From assembly GCA_947307015.1 (NCBI GenBank), contig CAMZHV010000035.1, positions 1 through 32,574 on the forward strand: a stretch of DNA of 32,574 nucleotides, written 5' to 3'. Positions 1-6,549 of the stretch are shown here, piece by piece. Both the position numbers and the translations under genes were made by a program. The stretch is from an uncultured Prevotellaceae bacterium. GTDB lineage: Bacteria > Bacteroidota > Bacteroidia > Bacteroidales > Bacteroidaceae. Within the stretch, counting starts at the first letter, position 1. Each line of letters starts with the position of its first letter. The notes beneath the pieces were generated by a model. It ran no database searches, was not told the DNA's origin, and saw only the letters and a list, made by a program, of their open reading frames with translations.

Positions 1-125
1 GAAACTTATACTGTTTTAGATGCCTGTCAATCTCCGTCCATCTTTATATTATTTTTGTTCGATTACTTGTCATCGACCCGCCATTTGATGACGATACGTG
101 AGACAAAAGGATAAATTTTTCGGCG

Positions 126-161
126 TTTTGCGCGTTATGTCAGGAAAAAGAATTACCTTTG
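126..161 (+). promoter_or_regulatory. Bacteroidetes-type promoter of the accessory block
   Basis: A TTTTG at 126-130 (-33 element) lies 23 bases before TACCTTTG at 154-161, which matches the Bacteroidetes -7 consensus TAnnTTTG. It sits about 30 bases before the small ORF at 191 and probably drives it and the S24 peptidase gene. A short inverted repeat, GTCATC (69-74) and GATGAC (87-92), lies upstream and could be an operator, but that is speculative. Confidence 0.6.
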
Positions 162-190
162 CGCGCAGAAAAACGTAAAAAGGTACGATT

Positions 191-316
191 ATGGAAGCAC
201 AGATGACAAATAAACAGAACCCCATCCGCCGTTTGCTCGAATACAAGCGGGCGATGAGAGAGTGCATCCAGCGAGGTGCTGACTACGAGGAAGTCCTCGA
301 TCTGAATTATGAGTAA
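191..316 (+). CDS. Small hypothetical protein (41 aa)
   Basis: This is an ATG-started 41-codon frame about 30 bases after a good TAnnTTTG promoter and about 50 bases before the S24 peptidase gene on the same strand. The product begins MEAQMTNKQNPIRRLLEYKR and ends in an acidic stretch, DYEEVLDLNYE; it is predicted helical and soluble with no signal peptide. I do not recognise the family. A short ORF in front of an S24-type regulator could be a leader or a small accessory regulator, but nothing in the sequence decides this. Position behind the promoter is the main reason to believe it is translated. Confidence 0.5.
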   Translation: MEAQMTNKQNPIRRLLEYKRAMRECIQRGADYEEVLDLNYE

Positions 317-364
317 TGTTTTAGGCCAAGATTCTGCAATGAGAGCAATCATGTAAACCATACT

Positions 365-1195
365 GTGTTTTTGACCATGGAAGACAATGACATGAAGGAT
401 TATATCGACGAGCTGGAAGCGCAGGGATGGAACCCGAGGGCGTGCGACATGAGCGTGCCCGTGTACGCCAACCGCGTGCCTTGCGGACTGCCTACGGATT
501 CGGGCGACGAATGTGTGGATCGGCACATGAGCCTGCCGCATGAGATCGTGCGCAACATCAGGGCTTACGTCATCCGCGCGATGGGCAACTCGATGGAAGA
601 TATGGGCATCAGCGACGGCGACGATGTGCTGGTGGAACTGTGCGACACGGCGCGCGACAACGAGGCCGTGCTGGTGACGGTGGACGGCGAGAACATGATC
701 AAGCTGTTCGTGCGCGATGCCGACGGCGACGTGTGGTTGGTGCCGCGCAACCGCGCCTACAAGCCCGTTCACGTGCGCGAGGGCATGGAGGTCATCATCC
801 GCGGGCGTGTGCTGAAGGTGCTGAAGGATACGCTGCGCGCGTCCTTCGGCGAGATTCAGGGCATCATCGACGATGCGAAGCGGCGCGAACGACAAGCCGA
901 GGGCTCACAGTCGTCGCACAAGGATGTGCGCAGCCTGCTGGCCTCGACCGCCGATGCCGACGAGCTGATGGACCGCCTCGACAGCCTCATCCGCGGGCAG
1001 CGGGGCAAGCGCGTGGCGCTGGTGGTGACCTGTGCGCTGCAACTCGGTATGCTCGTAGAGCGGCCTACCTTCGCCGCGCTGGAGGAGGCCTTCGGTCGGT
1101 TGGGCAGCAAGGCTGGATTCAACAAGCAGATGAGCCGTCACTTCACCGAAGAGGAGAAAGCACCGATCCTGATAGCGTTGAGGGGTATGGATTAG
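365..1195 (+). CDS. UmuD/LexA-like S24 peptidase with C-terminal extension
   Basis: This is a self-cleaving serine peptidase of the S24 (LexA/UmuD) family. Numbered from the GTG at 365, it shows a PCGLP cleavage-site motif (Cys40-Gly41), the nucleophile Ser76 in MGNSMEDMGISDGD, and the general base Lys113 in GENMIKLF. The spacings of 36 and 37 residues equal those of E. coli UmuD (Cys24-Gly25, Ser60, Lys97). The short N-terminus holds no helix-turn-helix, so it resembles UmuD rather than a phage repressor. Residues from about 165 to 276 form an extra C-terminal region I do not recognise, rich in charged helices; UmuD itself has only about 139 residues. No umuC-like polymerase lies beside it. 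The start is uncertain: ATG at 377 or 392 is also possible. Probably an SOS-type switch of a mobile element. Confidence 0.85.
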   Translation: MFLTMEDNDMKDYIDELEAQGWNPRACDMSVPVYANRVPCGLPTDSGDECVDRHMSLPHEIVRNIRAYVIRAMGNSMEDMGISDGDDVLVELCDTARDNEAVLVTVDGENMIKLFVRDADGDVWLVPRNRAYKPVHVREGMEVIIRGRVLKVLKDTLRASFGEIQGIIDDAKRRERQAEGSQSSHKDVRSLLASTADADELMDRLDSLIRGQRGKRVALVVTCALQLGMLVERPTFAALEEAFGRLGSKAGFNKQMSRHFTEEEKAPILIALRGMD

Positions 1196-1216
1196 CCCCC
1201 TTTTAGACCCGTTTTC

Positions 1217-1266
1217 AGTTGTCTTTGGTTGTCTGCGTTTTTAGGCAACCAAAGACAACTTTTTTT
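1217..1266 (+). terminator. Rho-independent terminator after the S24 peptidase gene
   Basis: A perfect 15-bp inverted repeat (AGTTGTCTTTGGTTG at 1217-1231 and its complement at 1246-1260) has a 14-base loop and is followed directly by a T run at 1260-1266. It sits 22 bases after the stop codon, so transcription of the peptidase gene likely ends here, before the next promoter. Confidence 0.88.
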
Positions 1267-1267
1267 A

Positions 1268-1300
1268 TTTGCAGCGAACGCGCTTTTCGCTGTACCTTTG
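1268..1300 (+). promoter_or_regulatory. Promoter of the second accessory transcript
   Basis: TTTG at 1268-1271 and TACCTTTG at 1293-1300 are separated by 21 bases, a good fit to the Bacteroidetes promoter. It begins immediately after the terminator of the peptidase gene and would drive the genes from 1364 onwards. Confidence 0.65.
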
Positions 1301-1363
1301 CACCTGAGTAAGTCGACAAGCTCAAAGCAACAGAATGTTTAAACACTTCAATCTTACAAAGGT

Positions 1364-1471
1364 ATGCAAAGACAAGAGATTAGAAAAATGCTCATCCACG
1401 GCACGCTGACGATGGTGGCCGTGGTGGAACTGCTCGTGCTCATGGCCATGGTGAAAGGAGGTGCGCTATGA
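1364..1471 (+). CDS. Small single-pass membrane peptide (35 aa)
   Basis: A 35-codon frame, too short for usual gene finders. The product has a charged head (MQRQEIRKMLIHG) and then about 18 hydrophobic residues (LTMVAVVELLVLMAMV), so it is probably a one-span membrane peptide. Its TGA overlaps the ATG of the next gene (ATGA at 1468-1471), which suggests translational coupling. A promoter lies at 1268-1300. A second tiny frame (1335-1409, 24 aa) overlaps its start in another phase; I favour the membrane peptide because of its hydrophobic segment and the ATGA coupling. Function is unknown; a phage or mobile-element membrane micro-protein is possible. Confidence 0.5.
   Translation: MQRQEIRKMLIHGTLTMVAVVELLVLMAMVKGGAL
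1454..1462 (+). promoter_or_regulatory. Strong Shine-Dalgarno site
   Basis: AAAGGAGGT stands 5 bases before the ATG at 1468. A full match to the anti-Shine-Dalgarno sequence is unusual in Bacteroidetes, where most start sites lack one and rely on A-rich leaders. It supports translation of the 97-residue ORF. Confidence 0.6.
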
Positions 1472-1761
1472 GGACGCTACAACAGCTGCCAGAGCTGTCC
1501 AGCTTGATCACGGCGCTGGACAACGTGCGCTTCAACTACGAGAACGAGATAGCGGGCTTGCAGACGGCCTTTGAGGCGCTCAGCGAGGCGGGTGAGGACG
1601 ACTACGAGCCGCAGAACTTTCCCGAGAATGCCCTGGCTTACATCGCACGCAACACGACGGTCGGCACCTTGCTGCTGGCCAAGGCCAACTATGCCACCGC
1701 ACTCTTCGTCGAGGATGTGCGGAACATCATCAATGCCATCGAGGCGCATGACGAAACTTGA
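1468..1761 (+). CDS. Hypothetical protein (97 aa)
   Basis: The product begins MRTLQQLPELSSLITALDNV and is acidic and largely helical, without signal peptide or membrane span. The start is well supported by a complete Shine-Dalgarno site and by the ATGA overlap with the upstream membrane peptide, so the two are probably made together. I do not recognise a family. It belongs to the same transcript as the HNH endonuclease gene downstream (50-base gap holding a short ACGAATTA-type repeat). The small size and neighbours fit a prophage or integrative element. Confidence 0.65.
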   Translation: MRTLQQLPELSSLITALDNVRFNYENEIAGLQTAFEALSEAGEDDYEPQNFPENALAYIARNTTVGTLLLAKANYATALFVEDVRNIINAIEAHDET

Positions 1762-1771
1762 AATTTTTACC

Positions 1772-1800
1772 ACAACGAATTACACGAATTACACTAATTA
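1772..1800. repeat. ACGAATTA-type short tandem repeat
   Basis: Three imperfect 10-bp units of the form ACGAATTAnA lie between the 97-aa ORF and the HNH gene. The same motif makes up both arms of the large hairpin at 20492-20587, so this is a dispersed repeat family of the genome. Confidence 0.6.
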
Positions 1801-1810
1801 ATAATTTATT

Positions 1811-2458
1811 ATGACAAAAAAGACGACAAAGAAGTTTGTGGCGGTGCCGAGCTTGAAGGAGCTGCGGGCACTGCCCGATGGCACCCGCTTAGAGTGGGTG
1901 CCGGGCTACGAGGAGCACCTCCAGTATGCCCCCGAGGACATCAAGAACGACCGCTGCCTGCGCCTGTGGCACACGTTCCGCTCGAAGCGGTTAGGCGGCA
2001 GGCGCGTGCGCATCGAGATCAAATCCTCAATCTGGAGAATCCCTCCCGATAAAGGAAACGCCCTGCGTCAGCGTGCTGTGTTCCGATTTAGGCTCCATGG
2101 AAAAAAACTTCTTATTCTTAGGCGTTCTCAGCTCACGATGCTGTGCATCATGGGCTTTGCCATCACCGACCGTCGGCACTGGGTTGTCGACCATATCGAC
2201 GGCAACACGCTCAACGACCGCCCCTCGAACCTGCAGGTCATCAGCCAAAAGGAGAACATCGGGCGCAGTGAGCGCGTCAGCCAGAGCCTTCGGCTCAACC
2301 CTCACGATCGCACGCGAGCCGCCCAGCAGCGCATACAGTGGATGGAAGAACGGCGCCAGCAGCTCCTCAACATCCATGCGGAGGCGCTCGCGGCAGGGGA
2401 CATGGACCTGTACGACATCGAGTTTGATCTGGCAGTGGAGATGAACGAACGATTCTAA
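1811..2458 (+). CDS. HNH endonuclease
   Basis: The 215-residue product carries an HNH nuclease core at about residues 133-158, VVDHIDGNTLNDRPSNLQVI, with the paired His/Asp, the central Asn and a closing Asn-Leu typical of the HNH_3-type homing-like nucleases. Upstream, residues 1-75 form a basic, Lys/Arg-rich region that may bind DNA; downstream is a charged helical tail. Such genes occur in phages and mobile elements, where they nick or cut DNA for spread or packaging. There is no intron or split host gene next to it, so it is a free-standing nuclease. Neighbours are small proteins of the same accessory block. Confidence 0.85.
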   Translation: MTKKTTKKFVAVPSLKELRALPDGTRLEWVPGYEEHLQYAPEDIKNDRCLRLWHTFRSKRLGGRRVRIEIKSSIWRIPPDKGNALRQRAVFRFRLHGKKLLILRRSQLTMLCIMGFAITDRRHWVVDHIDGNTLNDRPSNLQVISQKENIGRSERVSQSLRLNPHDRTRAAQQRIQWMEERRQQLLNIHAEALAAGDMDLYDIEFDLAVEMNERF

Positions 2459-2473
2459 AAAGCGCGTACAACT

Positions 2474-2812
2474 ATGAAAAATATCAACCGTCAACGCGTC
2501 TATCGCGTGCAGGCCGCCATTGAGACGGGCGACCGCCTGCAACTGTTCCTCACCACGAGCGAGAGCACGGTGCGCCTGATGCAGCAGATGATGCGCGAGG
2601 GCGTCGTGGACTTCGTCTACCGAAAGGAGTCGACAACGGAGCTGGTGCGGCGGTGCGGCACGCTGCTGCCCGCCTACATCGGCGACTACGCCTTCAGCGA
2701 CAACCACGGCTCGTACCGCAGCCCCCTCGTGCTCACGTACTGGGACGTGGAGCGCGGCGGCTGGCGCTCATGCCTCGCCCGCAACCTCGTCGGCTACTTC
2801 GAGACAGAATGA
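2474..2812 (+). CDS. SH3-barrel-like (DUF2693-type) protein
   Basis: This 112-residue protein ends in a block, VLTYWDVERGGWRSC, that matches my memory of the Bacteroidales DUF2693 / SH3 beta-barrel proteins (pattern: hydrophobic-x-D-x-E-x-x-GWRS-F, then the final strand). These are small proteins of unknown function that are common on Bacteroides plasmids, phages and conjugative elements. No signal peptide or membrane span is visible. It starts 15 bases after the HNH gene and is followed 36 bases later by the replication-like gene, so they likely share a transcript. The family call rests on the C-terminal motif only. Confidence 0.55.
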   Translation: MKNINRQRVYRVQAAIETGDRLQLFLTTSESTVRLMQQMMREGVVDFVYRKESTTELVRRCGTLLPAYIGDYAFSDNHGSYRSPLVLTYWDVERGGWRSCLARNLVGYFETE

Positions 2813-2848
2813 ATTTGCGCATTACTTTTAGAAAGAGAGGATAAGGAA

Positions 2849-3463
2849 ATGAAAGAAAAAAGAAGCAGAAAAAGAAAGAGGGAAAGCGAGGCTGAGGCTC
2901 GGAAGGATTTAGTCATAGACTGGGACGCCTTCATCCGCTACTACAACACTGTGCTGCGACGCTACGGTAGCGCCATCGAACCCCTGAAACGAGTCAGCAG
3001 AGGCTACCGTGCTCGCATACAGGCGATGGTCAACGAGGAAGGCAGCAAGGACTTCCTGGGTCAAGCCATCACGAACATGGCTAAGGCCGATTGCCTCAAC
3101 GGCCGTAAGCCCATACATGGAAAGCCCTTTCTCGGGTCGTTCACCTGGCTCTTCAGCAAAGTCGAGGTGTTTGACAAAGTGTGCGACGGCTACTACAACG
3201 ATGCCCCCGAACTGGAGCCCACCGCCGAGGAGTTGCGACGGCAGCAACAGGAGCAGCGCGAGCTGGAGCGCGAGCAGCAGCGCGAGGAGGCTCGGCGCAT
3301 CGAGGAGGAGGAAGCAGAGGCACGCCGACGCCAGCGCGAGTACGACCGCGCCCACGCCGCCAAGGGCGAAGAGCTGCAGCGCATCCTCGCCGACGTCAAC
3401 AAGACCTTCGAACTGTTTAACCCAAATCGGTCATTAGAAAATCACCAATACATACCAATTTGA
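2849..3463 (+). CDS. Phage replication-like protein, 3' end formed by a repeat
   Basis: The 204-residue product opens with a very basic head (MKEKRSRKRKRESEAEARK). Residues 25-118 (IDWDAFIRYYNTVLRRYG through SFTWLFSKVEVFDKVCDGYY) resemble the C-terminal helical domain of phage DnaD/DnaT-type replication proteins, in which a conserved FxWLF precedes a DNA-contact segment. Then follows a long Glu/Arg/Gln-rich coiled coil (about 122-185). The last residues, NPNRSLENHQYIPI, are encoded inside the large inverted repeat at 3419-3485. The original C-terminus may therefore have been replaced when that repeat arrived. It is the last gene of the accessory block and runs convergent to aguA. Confidence 0.55.
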   Translation: MKEKRSRKRKRESEAEARKDLVIDWDAFIRYYNTVLRRYGSAIEPLKRVSRGYRARIQAMVNEEGSKDFLGQAITNMAKADCLNGRKPIHGKPFLGSFTWLFSKVEVFDKVCDGYYNDAPELEPTAEELRRQQQEQRELEREQQREEARRIEEEEAEARRRQREYDRAHAAKGEELQRILADVNKTFELFNPNRSLENHQYIPI

Positions 3464-3485
3464 GGTCTAATGACCGATTTGGGTT
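3419..3485. repeat. Perfect 20-bp inverted repeat between the accessory block and aguA
   Basis: AACCCAAATCGGTCATTAGA (3419-3438) is the exact reverse complement of 3466-3485, with a 27-base loop. The left arm encodes part of the tail of the replication-like protein. The right arm ends on the stop codon of aguA, which lies on the other strand. There is no T run of note, so it is not a typical terminator, although it could stop convergent transcription. It may be a small mobile palindrome (REP- or MITE-like) or an element end. Confidence 0.85.
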
Positions 3486-4696
3486 TATGATAGGACGCCT
3501 ACGGGGTATTGCATCGTGGAGCAATGGAGGGAGCCGTGCTGGCGGATGAGCACACGGCAGTCGATGGGAACAATATCGTACTTGGGGAAGGCTCGCTGCA
3601 ACTGACGACGGGCGAGGTCGTCATTCTCTGGCTGGCCGTAGGTGGGGAGAAGGACGGCGTTGTTGATGACGAGGAAGTTGGCGTAGGTGGCAGGCAGGCG
3701 ATGGCCATCGTCAGGGTCGAGGATGGGAGCAGGAAGAGGGAGGGGGATTAGACGGTAACCTCCCTCAGCAGCAAAATCGCCGAACGCGCTGAACGAGGCG
3801 AGCTGCTTTTCCATGGCGCGGAGCGCTTCGTAGTGCTCATCGTCGGGATCTGTACATTGCACGTAAACGATGGTGTTGTTCGGACAGAAGCGGGCGAGGG
3901 TATCGATATGGCTGTCTGTGTCGTCGCCTGCGAGGTAGCCGTGATCGAGCCAGAGGACGCGGTCGGCGTGGAAATAGCGAAGCAGACGTTCCTCGATCTG
4001 GTCGCGCGTGAACTCAGGATTACGATTGGGGGAGAGGAGACATTCGCTGGTAGTCAACAGCGTGCCCTTGCCATCGCTTTCAATGCTACCACCTTCGAAG
4101 ACGAAATCAAGATGAGGCTCATAGAAGCCATGAAGCCCCCTTCTATCTCCCCCCACAGGGGGGAGGAATTCATTTCCACTTGTAATTGTACTGGGAGACG
4201 GGCTTTGATTTGCAAGTCTCTGATTGATAGCGTTATCAAGTTCGGCAGGGAACTTATTACCCCAACCGTTGAAGCGGAAGTCGAGGAGGCGGGGGCCAGC
4301 CTCTGTGATGAGCGTGAGGAAACCGTGGTCGCGTGCCCAGGTGTCATTGGTGGGACACTCGAAATAGCGAACTTGCGGCAGTAGGCGCGAGGGGATGCGC
4401 TCATGCAGGAGGGCTTTGATGCGGGCGGGCTCTGGCGTGACGATGAGGAGGAGCTCACCATGCACTAAAATCTCGAGGGCGATACTGACATAGCAATCGT
4501 CAACCTCAGAGAGAATGGGCGCCCAGTCGGTCTTGGCATGAGGCCACGTGAGCTGCACGCCACTTTGCGGATACCACTCGGCAGGGAAGAAGGTGGAGCG
4601 TACCTCCATCTGCTCAGGGCCTGCCTGTTTGGCAAGCTTGAGATGCAGCGTGAGGTCGCTGATGCTGGACGTGGAAGGGGTGTAGTGGATAGCCAT
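3485..4696 (-). CDS. aguA: Agmatine deiminase
   Basis: The enzyme hydrolyses agmatine to N-carbamoylputrescine and ammonia, the first step of the agmatine route to putrescine. Family motifs are present in order: FPAEWYPQSGVQLTWPH, TNDTWARDHG, FNGWGNKFPAELD, EGGSIESDGKGTLLTT, GDDTDSHIDTLARF, and the C-terminal HGSLHCSTMQ with the catalytic Cys392. At 403 residues it is longer than the usual 340-370. About 30 extra residues (162-191) interrupt the region between the NGWGNKF and EGGSIE motifs, and part of them is encoded by a GC-rich hairpin repeat at 4147-4165. All motifs are intact, so activity may survive. An internal ATG at 4609 (Met30) could be the true start, since family members begin near FPAEW. 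The next enzyme, aguB, lies just upstream on the same strand. Confidence 0.92.
   Translation of the reverse strand: MAIHYTPSTSSISDLTLHLKLAKQAGPEQMEVRSTFFPAEWYPQSGVQLTWPHAKTDWAPILSEVDDCYVSIALEILVHGELLLIVTPEPARIKALLHERIPSRLLPQVRYFECPTNDTWARDHGFLTLITEAGPRLLDFRFNGWGNKFPAELDNAINQRLANQSPSPSTITSGNEFLPPVGGDRRGLHGFYEPHLDFVFEGGSIESDGKGTLLTTSECLLSPNRNPEFTRDQIEERLLRYFHADRVLWLDHGYLAGDDTDSHIDTLARFCPNNTIVYVQCTDPDDEHYEALRAMEKQLASFSAFGDFAAEGGYRLIPLPLPAPILDPDDGHRLPATYANFLVINNAVLLPTYGQPENDDLARRQLQRAFPKYDIVPIDCRVLIRQHGSLHCSTMQYPVGVLS
4147..4165. repeat. GC-rich hairpin repeat inside aguA
   Basis: CTCCCCCC (4147-4154) and GGGGGGAG (4158-4165) form a perfect 8-bp stem with a 3-base loop. It belongs to the family of CTCCC/GGGAG hairpins seen between genes elsewhere in the window, but here it is translated, as residues 178-184 of AguA. 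Confidence 0.7.
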
Positions 4697-4714
4697 AAAG
4701 CGCGGCTGTGCCGC

Positions 4715-4740
4715 AGTTTAAAGTTTAAGGTTTAAAGTGC
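4715..4740. repeat. TTTAAAG-type short repeat
   Basis: AGTTTAAAGTTTAAGGTTTA and the bases after it form a short direct repeat of TTTAAAG units in the gap between aguB and aguA. A near copy, also ending in TTTAAAGTGC, lies at 12953-12983, upstream of the DUF4494 gene. Confidence 0.6.
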
Positions 4741-5616
4741 TTAATCTCTGAAGCGGGCGAGGATGTCCTGATAGGCATCGATGCGGCGGTCGCGGAGGAA
4801 AGGCCACCAGCGACGTACTTGTTCGGAACGGTGCAGGTCGAGGTCAACGATGAGGTTTTCAGGCTCTGTTTGAGAGGCTTCGGCGAGGAGTTCGCCCTGC
4901 GGTCCTGCCACGAAGCTGGAACCCCAGAACTGAATGCCACGCGTCTGTCCGCTGGGATCTGGCTCATGCCCTACCCTATTCACAGCGATGACAGGAAGGC
5001 CGTTGGCGACAGCATGACCGCGTTGCACGAGCTGCCACGCGTTGCGCTGACGAGCTTGCTCCTCAGGCGTGTCGCTGCTCTCATAGCCGATAGCCGTGGG
5101 GTAGATGAGGAGGTCGGCACCAGCGAGCGCCATGAGGCGTGCACCTTCGGGGTACCACTGATCCCAGCAGACCTGCACGCCGAGCGAACCGACAGAGGTC
5201 TTGATGGGTTGGAAGCCGAGATCGCCAGGGGTGAAATAGAATTTCTCGTAATAGGCAGGGTCGTCGGGGATGTGCATCTTGCGATGGACACCTGCGATGC
5301 TGCCATCACGCTCGAAGACGACGGCGGTATTGTGGTAGAGGCCGGGGGCACGGCGCTCAAAGAGACTGGTGACGAGGACAACATGATGCTCACGTGCCAA
5401 GGCACCAAAGAAGTCGGTGGAGGGGCCAGGGATGGGCTCTGCGAGATCAAAGTTATCGACGGATTCGACTTGGCAGAAGTAAAGCGTGTTGTGCAGCTCC
5501 TGCAGCACGACGAGCTCAGCACCACGGGCGGCCACATCTGCTATGGAAGCGGCCAGACGCGCTTTGTTCTTCTCGACGTCTGCCGTACAGGGTTGTTGAA
5601 TCAGGGCGGCTTTCAT
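4741..5616 (-). CDS. aguB: N-carbamoylputrescine amidase
   Basis: This nitrilase-family hydrolase converts N-carbamoylputrescine to putrescine, CO2 and ammonia, completing the pathway begun by AguA. The catalytic triad is visible: Glu40 in LVVLQELHNTLYF, Lys113 in HRKMHIPDDPAYYEKFYF, and Cys150 in GVQVCWDQWYPEGAR. The length (291 residues) and the FWGSSFVAGPQGE and RRWWPFLRDRRIDAY segments match the family. It lies 44 bases upstream of aguA on the minus strand, with only a TTTAAAG-type repeat between, so the two are almost certainly co-transcribed. Arginine decarboxylase, which makes agmatine, is not in this window. Confidence 0.95.
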   Translation of the reverse strand: MKAALIQQPCTADVEKNKARLAASIADVAARGAELVVLQELHNTLYFCQVESVDNFDLAEPIPGPSTDFFGALAREHHVVLVTSLFERRAPGLYHNTAVVFERDGSIAGVHRKMHIPDDPAYYEKFYFTPGDLGFQPIKTSVGSLGVQVCWDQWYPEGARLMALAGADLLIYPTAIGYESSDTPEEQARQRNAWQLVQRGHAVANGLPVIAVNRVGHEPDPSGQTRGIQFWGSSFVAGPQGELLAEASQTEPENLIVDLDLHRSEQVRRWWPFLRDRRIDAYQDILARFRD

Positions 5617-5622
5617 TATTTA

Positions 5623-5660
5623 ATGGACAATGGATAATGGACAATGAAGAATGGACAATG
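5623..5660. repeat. TGGACAATG tandem repeat
   Basis: Four imperfect units of the form ATGGACAATG / ATGGATAATG fill the gap between the ABC ATPase gene and aguB. A related stretch (TTGGACAAGGAACAATGGAC) occurs at 16132-16151 inside the secreted-protein gene at 15194-16267. Confidence 0.6.
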
Positions 5661-5661
5661 A

Positions 5662-6348
5662 TCATAGCTGGATGACACGGTCGCAGAAAGAAAGGAGGAC
5701 GGGGTCGTGAGAGACGACGAGGGCTGCGCGACCGTGTTCGTGGCAGGCATGCAAGAGGGTGAGGGCCACGCGCTGCGTGCTGTCTTCATCGAGGGCGGAG
5801 GAGGGCTCATCCAAAAGCAGGAGGGGCTTGGAAAGCGAGAAGGCTGCTGCCAATAGGAGCCTCTGCCGCTGTCCGCCAGAAAGTTTCGAGGCAGATAATT
5901 CGAGCAATGATTCTTCGAGCCCCAACTGGGATAATAAGGTCTGCAGCTGCTCTTGCTTGGCGTGTGGCTGGTTTGCCGTCAGCTCATGCGTCAAAGCGAC
6001 CAAGTCGACACCTGTCTCGGCTGGCGGCTGCAGCTCTTGCGGCACGTAGGCGGTTTGCTGACGGATGGCGTGGATGTGGTGAGCGTCAAGGGGAAGGCCA
6101 CAAACTTCGATGGAGCCTGAGGTTAGCGGCACAAAACCAAGGATGGCACGTAAAAGGGACGTCTTGCCGCAACCGCTCTCGCCTGTGACGCCTACCAACA
6201 GGCCCGGCGCTACGGTGAGGTCGAGATTGTTGAAAAGCTGGCGGTCGCCAAAGGCGAGAGAAGCTTTGGAAAGAGACAAGAAGACTCTCCCCCCGCCCTC
6301 CCTGTTAGGGAGGGAGCGGTCACTATTGCTATTGGAATAATTAACCAT
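5662..6348 (-). CDS. Stand-alone ABC transporter ATP-binding protein
   Basis: All ATPase elements are present: Walker A GESGCGKTS, Q-loop AYVPQE, signature LSGGQRQRLLLAAA, Walker B PLLLLDEPSSALD, and the H-loop SHD. It is a short nucleotide-binding subunit without fused membrane segments, and no permease is nearby. The ending CDRVIQL recalls the YbbL/FetA type of exporter ATPase, but that is only a resemblance. The first 23 or so residues (SDRSLPNREGGGR region) are encoded by a GC-rich repeat arm at 6283-6320. The native start may instead be the TTG at residue 24 (LSLSKASLAFGD), or the repeat now supplies the start. It lies upstream of aguB in the same direction and could share its transcript. 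Confidence 0.85.
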   Translation of the reverse strand: MVNYSNSNSDRSLPNREGGGRVFLSLSKASLAFGDRQLFNNLDLTVAPGLLVGVTGESGCGKTSLLRAILGFVPLTSGSIEVCGLPLDAHHIHAIRQQTAYVPQELQPPAETGVDLVALTHELTANQPHAKQEQLQTLLSQLGLEESLLELSASKLSGGQRQRLLLAAAFSLSKPLLLLDEPSSALDEDSTQRVALTLLHACHEHGRAALVVSHDPVLLSFCDRVIQL

Positions 6349-6416
6349 AATAGAATGGATGTCTATTCTTGTCTGGTAACCGCTCCCTCCCTAACAGGGA
6401 GGGCGGGGGGAGAGTC
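6283..6416. repeat. 38-bp perfect inverted repeats around the ABC gene start
   Basis: Positions 6283-6320 and 6379-6416 are exact reverse complements over 38 bases, 58 bases apart. Each arm also folds on itself (CCCTCCCT...AGGGAGGG). The left arm lies within the start of the ABC ATPase gene. The right arm is intergenic. They look like two copies of one dispersed hairpin element in opposite orientation. Confidence 0.85.
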
Positions 6417-6470
6417 CGTTAGGGAGAGTCCGTCTATTCTTGTCGGGTAACCACTCCCTCCCTTATAGGG
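6361..6470. repeat. Direct copies of the GTCTATTC...CTCCCTCCC element
   Basis: Positions 6361-6399 and 6432-6470 are 39-base direct repeats with four mismatches, both starting GTCTATTCTTGTC and containing GGTAACC-n-CTCCCTCCCT. The first overlaps the right arm of the 38-bp inverted repeat. No coding frame is visible in the 6349-6549 interval; it is filled by these repeats. Confidence 0.75.
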
Positions 6471-6549
6471 TGTCAGGAAGACGGAACTATTAAGTGTTCC
6501 AGCTGGACTGGTTCGGGGGGAGAGTCCTGGAGGGGGGCTGAAGGTTCAG

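Noticed and set aside
69..92. GTCATC/GATGAC inverted repeat as an operator for the S24 protein
   Set aside because: Only 6 bp with a 12-base spacer, a single copy, and the S24 protein has no DNA-binding head.
640..1206. A 188-codon plus-strand open frame inside the S24 peptidase gene
   Set aside because: It is a second-frame shadow of a GC-rich gene, with a biased Arg/Ala/Gly composition and no motif.
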